Of a stretch of DNA of 64,000 bases, positions 61,436 through 64,000 are shown piece after piece. The DNA is taken from contig NZ_JAFBBR010000001.1 of NCBI RefSeq assembly GCF_016907295.1, positions 1,922,001 to 1,986,000 of the forward strand. The letters run 5' to 3'. Origin of the DNA: Microbacterium dextranolyticum (lineage in GTDB: Bacteria > Actinomycetota > Actinomycetes > Actinomycetales > Microbacteriaceae). The notes beneath the pieces were generated by a model. That model was given only the letters and a program-made list of their open reading frames with translations, had not been told where the DNA came from and did no database searches. The position numbers and the translations under genes are program-made. The first letter of the stretch is position 1. Every line of letters begins with the position of its first letter.

Positions 61436-61534
61436 ACAGAACGCCGTCCTGACCGATCGGGCCCATCGCGTCCACCGGTCCCTCGGGGTGGGCGCGGGTA
61501 TTGGGACGGGCACTCCCCGGTCACCGCCGCCCGC

Positions 61535-61540
61535 TAGGGT
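61535..61540 (+). promoter_or_regulatory. -10 box TAGGGT, leaderless layout, for the APC permease
   Basis: TAGGGT ends six bases before the ATG at 61547, the same arrangement as at 8869. Confidence 0.5.
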
Positions 61541-61546
61541 GCGCGC

Positions 61547-62806
61547 ATGGCATCCCCCGCCCTCGAACGCCGTCTCGGTCTCGGTGACGCCGTCGCGCTC
61601 GGACTCGGGTCGATGATCGGTGCCGGCGTGTTCGCCGTCTGGGCTCCCGCCGCGCATGCCGCCGGCAGCGCGCTGCTCGTCGGGCTCGGGATCGCCGCGA
61701 CCGTCGCCTTCGCCAACGCGACCGCATCGGCACAGCTCGCCGCGGTGCATCCGACCTCGGGCGGCACGTACGCGTACGGTCGCGCGGAACTCGGTCCCTG
61801 GTGGGGATTTCTCGCCGGGTGGTCGTTCGTCATCGGCAAGACGGCGAGCTGCGCCGCCATGGCGATGACCTTCGCCGCGTACGTGGCACCGCCCGGCGCC
61901 GAGCGCGTCGTGGCGATCATCGCGGTCCTCGCCCTCACGGCGACGAACCTGCTCGGGGTGACGCGCACGGCGCTGCTCACCCGTGTCGTCGTGGTCGTCG
62001 TGCTGATCGGGCTCGCCGTGGCCGTGGGCGGCGCACTCGCCGCGCCCGACGCCGAGGGCCGGCTCACCGGCATCCCGTATGGCGGTGACCTCTACGGCGT
62101 GCTGCAGTCGGCGGGCCTGCTGTTCTTCGCCTTCGCCGGGTATGCGCGGATCGCGACACTCGGCGAAGAGGTGCGAGATCCGCAGCGCACGATCCCCCGC
62201 GCCATCATCGTGACCTTCGCGGTCGCCATCGTCGTCTACGTCGCCGTCGGGGTGGGAGTGCTGCACGCACTCGGCCCCGACGGCGCGGCTTCGTCGGCCG
62301 ATCCGGTGGCCACCGCCGCCACGACGGGCTGGCCCTGGGCGGGACCGATCGTCCGCGTCGTCGCGGCGGCCGCATCGTTGGGGGCGCTTCTGGCGCTCAT
62401 CGCCGGGATCGGTCGCACATCGTTCGCGATGGCGCGCGAAGGCGATCTGCCGCGGGCTCTGGCCGTCGTGCATCCGACCCGTCATGTGCCCCACCGCGCG
62501 GAGCTCGCCCTCGCCGTCGTCGTCGTGGCGCTCGTCGCGACGATCGACCTGCGCGGCGCGATCGGCTTCTCCTCCTTCGGCGTTCTGCTCTACTACGTCG
62601 TCGCGAACGTCGCCGCCTGGCGACAACACGGCGAAGCGCGACGGTACCCGCGCGCGCTCCAGGTGATCGGCGCGGCGGGATGCCTCGTCCTCGCGTGCAC
62701 TCTGCCGTGGCCGAGCGTCGCGATCGGAGCGGCGACGGTCGCCATCGGCATCGTCTACCGGATCGTGCGCCTACGCATCGGCGACCACCGGAACTGTCCC
62801 CGCTAA
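61547..62806 (+). CDS. APC-superfamily amino acid permease
   Basis: A 419-residue transporter with about 12 helices. Helix 1 has the unwound substrate-binding motif LGLGDAVALGLGSMIGAGVF. The helix 2 region has TSGGTYAYGRAELGPWWGFLAGW, and helix 6 has FFAFAGYARIATLGEEVRDPQRT, both family hallmarks. It probably brings an amino acid or polyamine in with protons; the substrate cannot be named. The ATG at 61547 follows a TAGGGT box by six bases. The gene ends 15 bases before the convergent MFS gene. Confidence 0.92.
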   Translation: MASPALERRLGLGDAVALGLGSMIGAGVFAVWAPAAHAAGSALLVGLGIAATVAFANATASAQLAAVHPTSGGTYAYGRAELGPWWGFLAGWSFVIGKTASCAAMAMTFAAYVAPPGAERVVAIIAVLALTATNLLGVTRTALLTRVVVVVVLIGLAVAVGGALAAPDAEGRLTGIPYGGDLYGVLQSAGLLFFAFAGYARIATLGEEVRDPQRTIPRAIIVTFAVAIVVYVAVGVGVLHALGPDGAASSADPVATAATTGWPWAGPIVRVVAAAASLGALLALIAGIGRTSFAMAREGDLPRALAVVHPTRHVPHRAELALAVVVVALVATIDLRGAIGFSSFGVLLYYVVANVAAWRQHGEARRYPRALQVIGAAGCLVLACTLPWPSVAIGAATVAIGIVYRIVRLRIGDHRNCPR

Positions 62807-62821
62807 GGCGCGGTTGGTCGC

Positions 62822-64000
62822 TCAGCGCTTCGCTTCGCCGGACCGCGGGCCGACGAGAACAGCGGCGAGGGCCAGAACGACGAGCGCGAGGATGCCGTCG
62901 AACACGACGCCGGCGAGCAGTTCGGTGCGTCCGGTCCACGAGGATGCCGTCGCCATCGTCCCCATCGCGATGACGCCGAGCGAGAGGCCGAGCTGCTGCA
63001 CCGTGCTGAACATGCCGCCCGAGAGTCCCGCAGCCTCGACCGGAACCTCACGAACCACGATCTGGGTGAGAGGAGAGAAGATGAGCGCCTGACCGATGCC
63101 GAGGAGCACGAGCGCCGGCTGCAGCCACCAGATGAGCGCGTCGCCCCACGCGATCGCCGTCGTGACGCCGAATCCGAGAAGCGCCACGAGCTGGAGGGCC
63201 ACGCCCCACACCAGCGTCCTGTCGCCGAGTCGGCGCTGGACGCGGGTGACCGAGAGCGAGACGACGGCGAACACGGCCGCGAACGGCAGAAGCAGCAATC
63301 CGGCATCCAACGGGCCGTAGCCGAGCCCGGCCTCGACGGCGCGCGGGATGACGTAGAGCACGGCGGCGTAACCGGCGAAGAACAGGCCCGCCGTGAGCAG
63401 CCCGAGCCGCAGCGGACGCAGCCTCAGGACGCTCGGCGGCAGCAGCGGCACCCGCCCGCTGCGCTCGATGCGGTTCTGATGCGCCCACATGACGACGAGC
63501 ATCGCAGCCCCGCCGGCGAGCGCGGCGAAGGCGGGCCACGTCCAGCCGAGGGCGGGACCGAAGGTCAGCGCCGAGGCGATGAGCAGGATGCCTGCGCCCA
63601 GCTCGACGGTGCCGGCGAGGTCCATGGCCACCGCTTCGTGTGCGCGCGAGCGGGGAGCGAGCCGGGCGAGCACGATCGCGGCGACGGCTGCCGCAGCAAC
63701 GACGACGTAGACCAGACGCCACCCCGAGACCGGCCCGACGGCGACGCCGGCGAGCGCGCCGCCGATGACCTGTCCCGCTGCCGCACCGATGCCACCGCTG
63801 GCACCGAACGCCGCGATCGCGCGGGCTCGAGCCGGCCCGGTCGAGGTCGCCTGGATCGTGGCGAGCACCTGCGGCGTGCACAGCGATGCACCGATGCCCT
63901 GCACGATGCGTGAGACCACGAGCATCTCGATGGTCGGGCTGAGCGCGCATCCGAGCGCGGAGACGAGGAACAGCCCCATGCCGGCGACGAACATCGCGTG
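62822..64000 (-). CDS. MFS transporter, C-terminal part (start beyond the window)
   Basis: The frame is open to the window edge. It starts in what looks like helix 3 (FVAGMGLFLVSALGC) with the motif VVSRIVQGIGASLCTPQVLA in helix 4, so about 70-100 N-terminal residues are missing. Helix 5 has the exporter motif C pattern AFGASGGIGAAAGQVIGGAL. The visible 390 residues contain roughly 11-12 helices, which with the missing part fits a 14-helix drug exporter of the DHA2 type. The substrate is unknown. It ends GPRSGEAKR. Confidence 0.9.
   Translation of the reverse strand, partial: HAMFVAGMGLFLVSALGCALSPTIEMLVVSRIVQGIGASLCTPQVLATIQATSTGPARARAIAAFGASGGIGAAAGQVIGGALAGVAVGPVSGWRLVYVVVAAAAVAAIVLARLAPRSRAHEAVAMDLAGTVELGAGILLIASALTFGPALGWTWPAFAALAGGAAMLVVMWAHQNRIERSGRVPLLPPSVLRLRPLRLGLLTAGLFFAGYAAVLYVIPRAVEAGLGYGPLDAGLLLLPFAAVFAVVSLSVTRVQRRLGDRTLVWGVALQLVALLGFGVTTAIAWGDALIWWLQPALVLLGIGQALIFSPLTQIVVREVPVEAAGLSGGMFSTVQQLGLSLGVIAMGTMATASSWTGRTELLAGVVFDGILALVVLALAAVLVGPRSGEAKR

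Noticed and set aside
59858..62629. A 923-codon minus-strand frame opposite the LCP and APC genes
   Set aside because: It is an antisense shadow with low-complexity charged sequence; the plus-strand products are recognised families.

Overview
This window is ordinary-looking chromosome from a high-GC Gram-positive bacterium, most likely a Microbacterium or close relative in the Microbacteriaceae. The reasons are about 70% GC, densely packed short operons joined by ATGA/GTGA overlaps, many GTG starts, and actinobacterial families (MarP-type protease, DUF501, DUF4245, DUF4307, DUF6264, LCP, NrtR ahead of nadABC). The gene orders (DUF501 / FtsB-like / enolase; xseA-xseB-DUF4245; uppS beside trhA) are also typical. 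I see no phage, IS element, CRISPR array, rRNA or integration scar. These calls come from reading motifs; no database search was run.

Layout. 1-1.9 kb: start of gcvT under a tandem glycine riboswitch, then a MarP-like membrane serine protease interrupted by an in-frame TAA. 2-8.8 kb: an NAD operon, nrtR-nadA-nadB-nadC-cysteine desulfurase-glycosyltransferase. 8.9-14 kb: ABC exporter, DUF1345 protein, DHA2 drug exporter and three tiny proteins. 14.1-19 kb: a DtxR-box-controlled siderophore importer (binding protein, two FecCD permeases, ATPase, siderophore-interacting reductase); the first permease is frameshifted near its N-terminus. 19-25 kb: an HTH-only LysR-like protein, an intergenic repeat patch, ABC-F ATPase, VOC protein, PhnA-like protein, YchF, methyltransferase. 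25-31 kb: alcohol dehydrogenase, exonuclease, RmuC, GlpX and class II aldolase. 31-40 kb: ispH divergent from xseA-xseB-DUF4245-carbonic anhydrase-fumC-histidine kinase-response regulator, then PhoH. 40-51 kb: aminotransferase, uppS, trhA, greA, ilvA, AI-2E transporter, LemA, lactone oxidase plus PLP aldolase, and an unusual tRNA. 51-64 kb: NDH-2, subtilase, DUF501, FtsB-like, enolase, O-methyltransferase, GntR/DUF1648 pair, SGNH hydrolase, LCP ligase, APC permease, and the end of an MFS transporter.

How it works together. Most genes are housekeeping: NAD synthesis with its own Fe-S supply, iron uptake, gluconeogenesis and glycolysis (glpX, fba, eno), the TCA step fumC, respiratory NADH oxidation, isoprenoid and wall precursors (ispH, uppS, LCP), DNA repair (xseAB, rmuC) and transcription (greA). 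I did not find an obvious new multi-gene system. The points most worth checking are two probable gene breaks (665-1867 and 15134-16184), a class I tRNA with a UAA anticodon, a strongly over-represented GGATGCC/GGCATCC word, a recurring leaderless-promoter layout in front of at least 17 genes, a repeat patch at about 19.43-19.66 kb, and several uncharacterised tiny cysteine-rich proteins.
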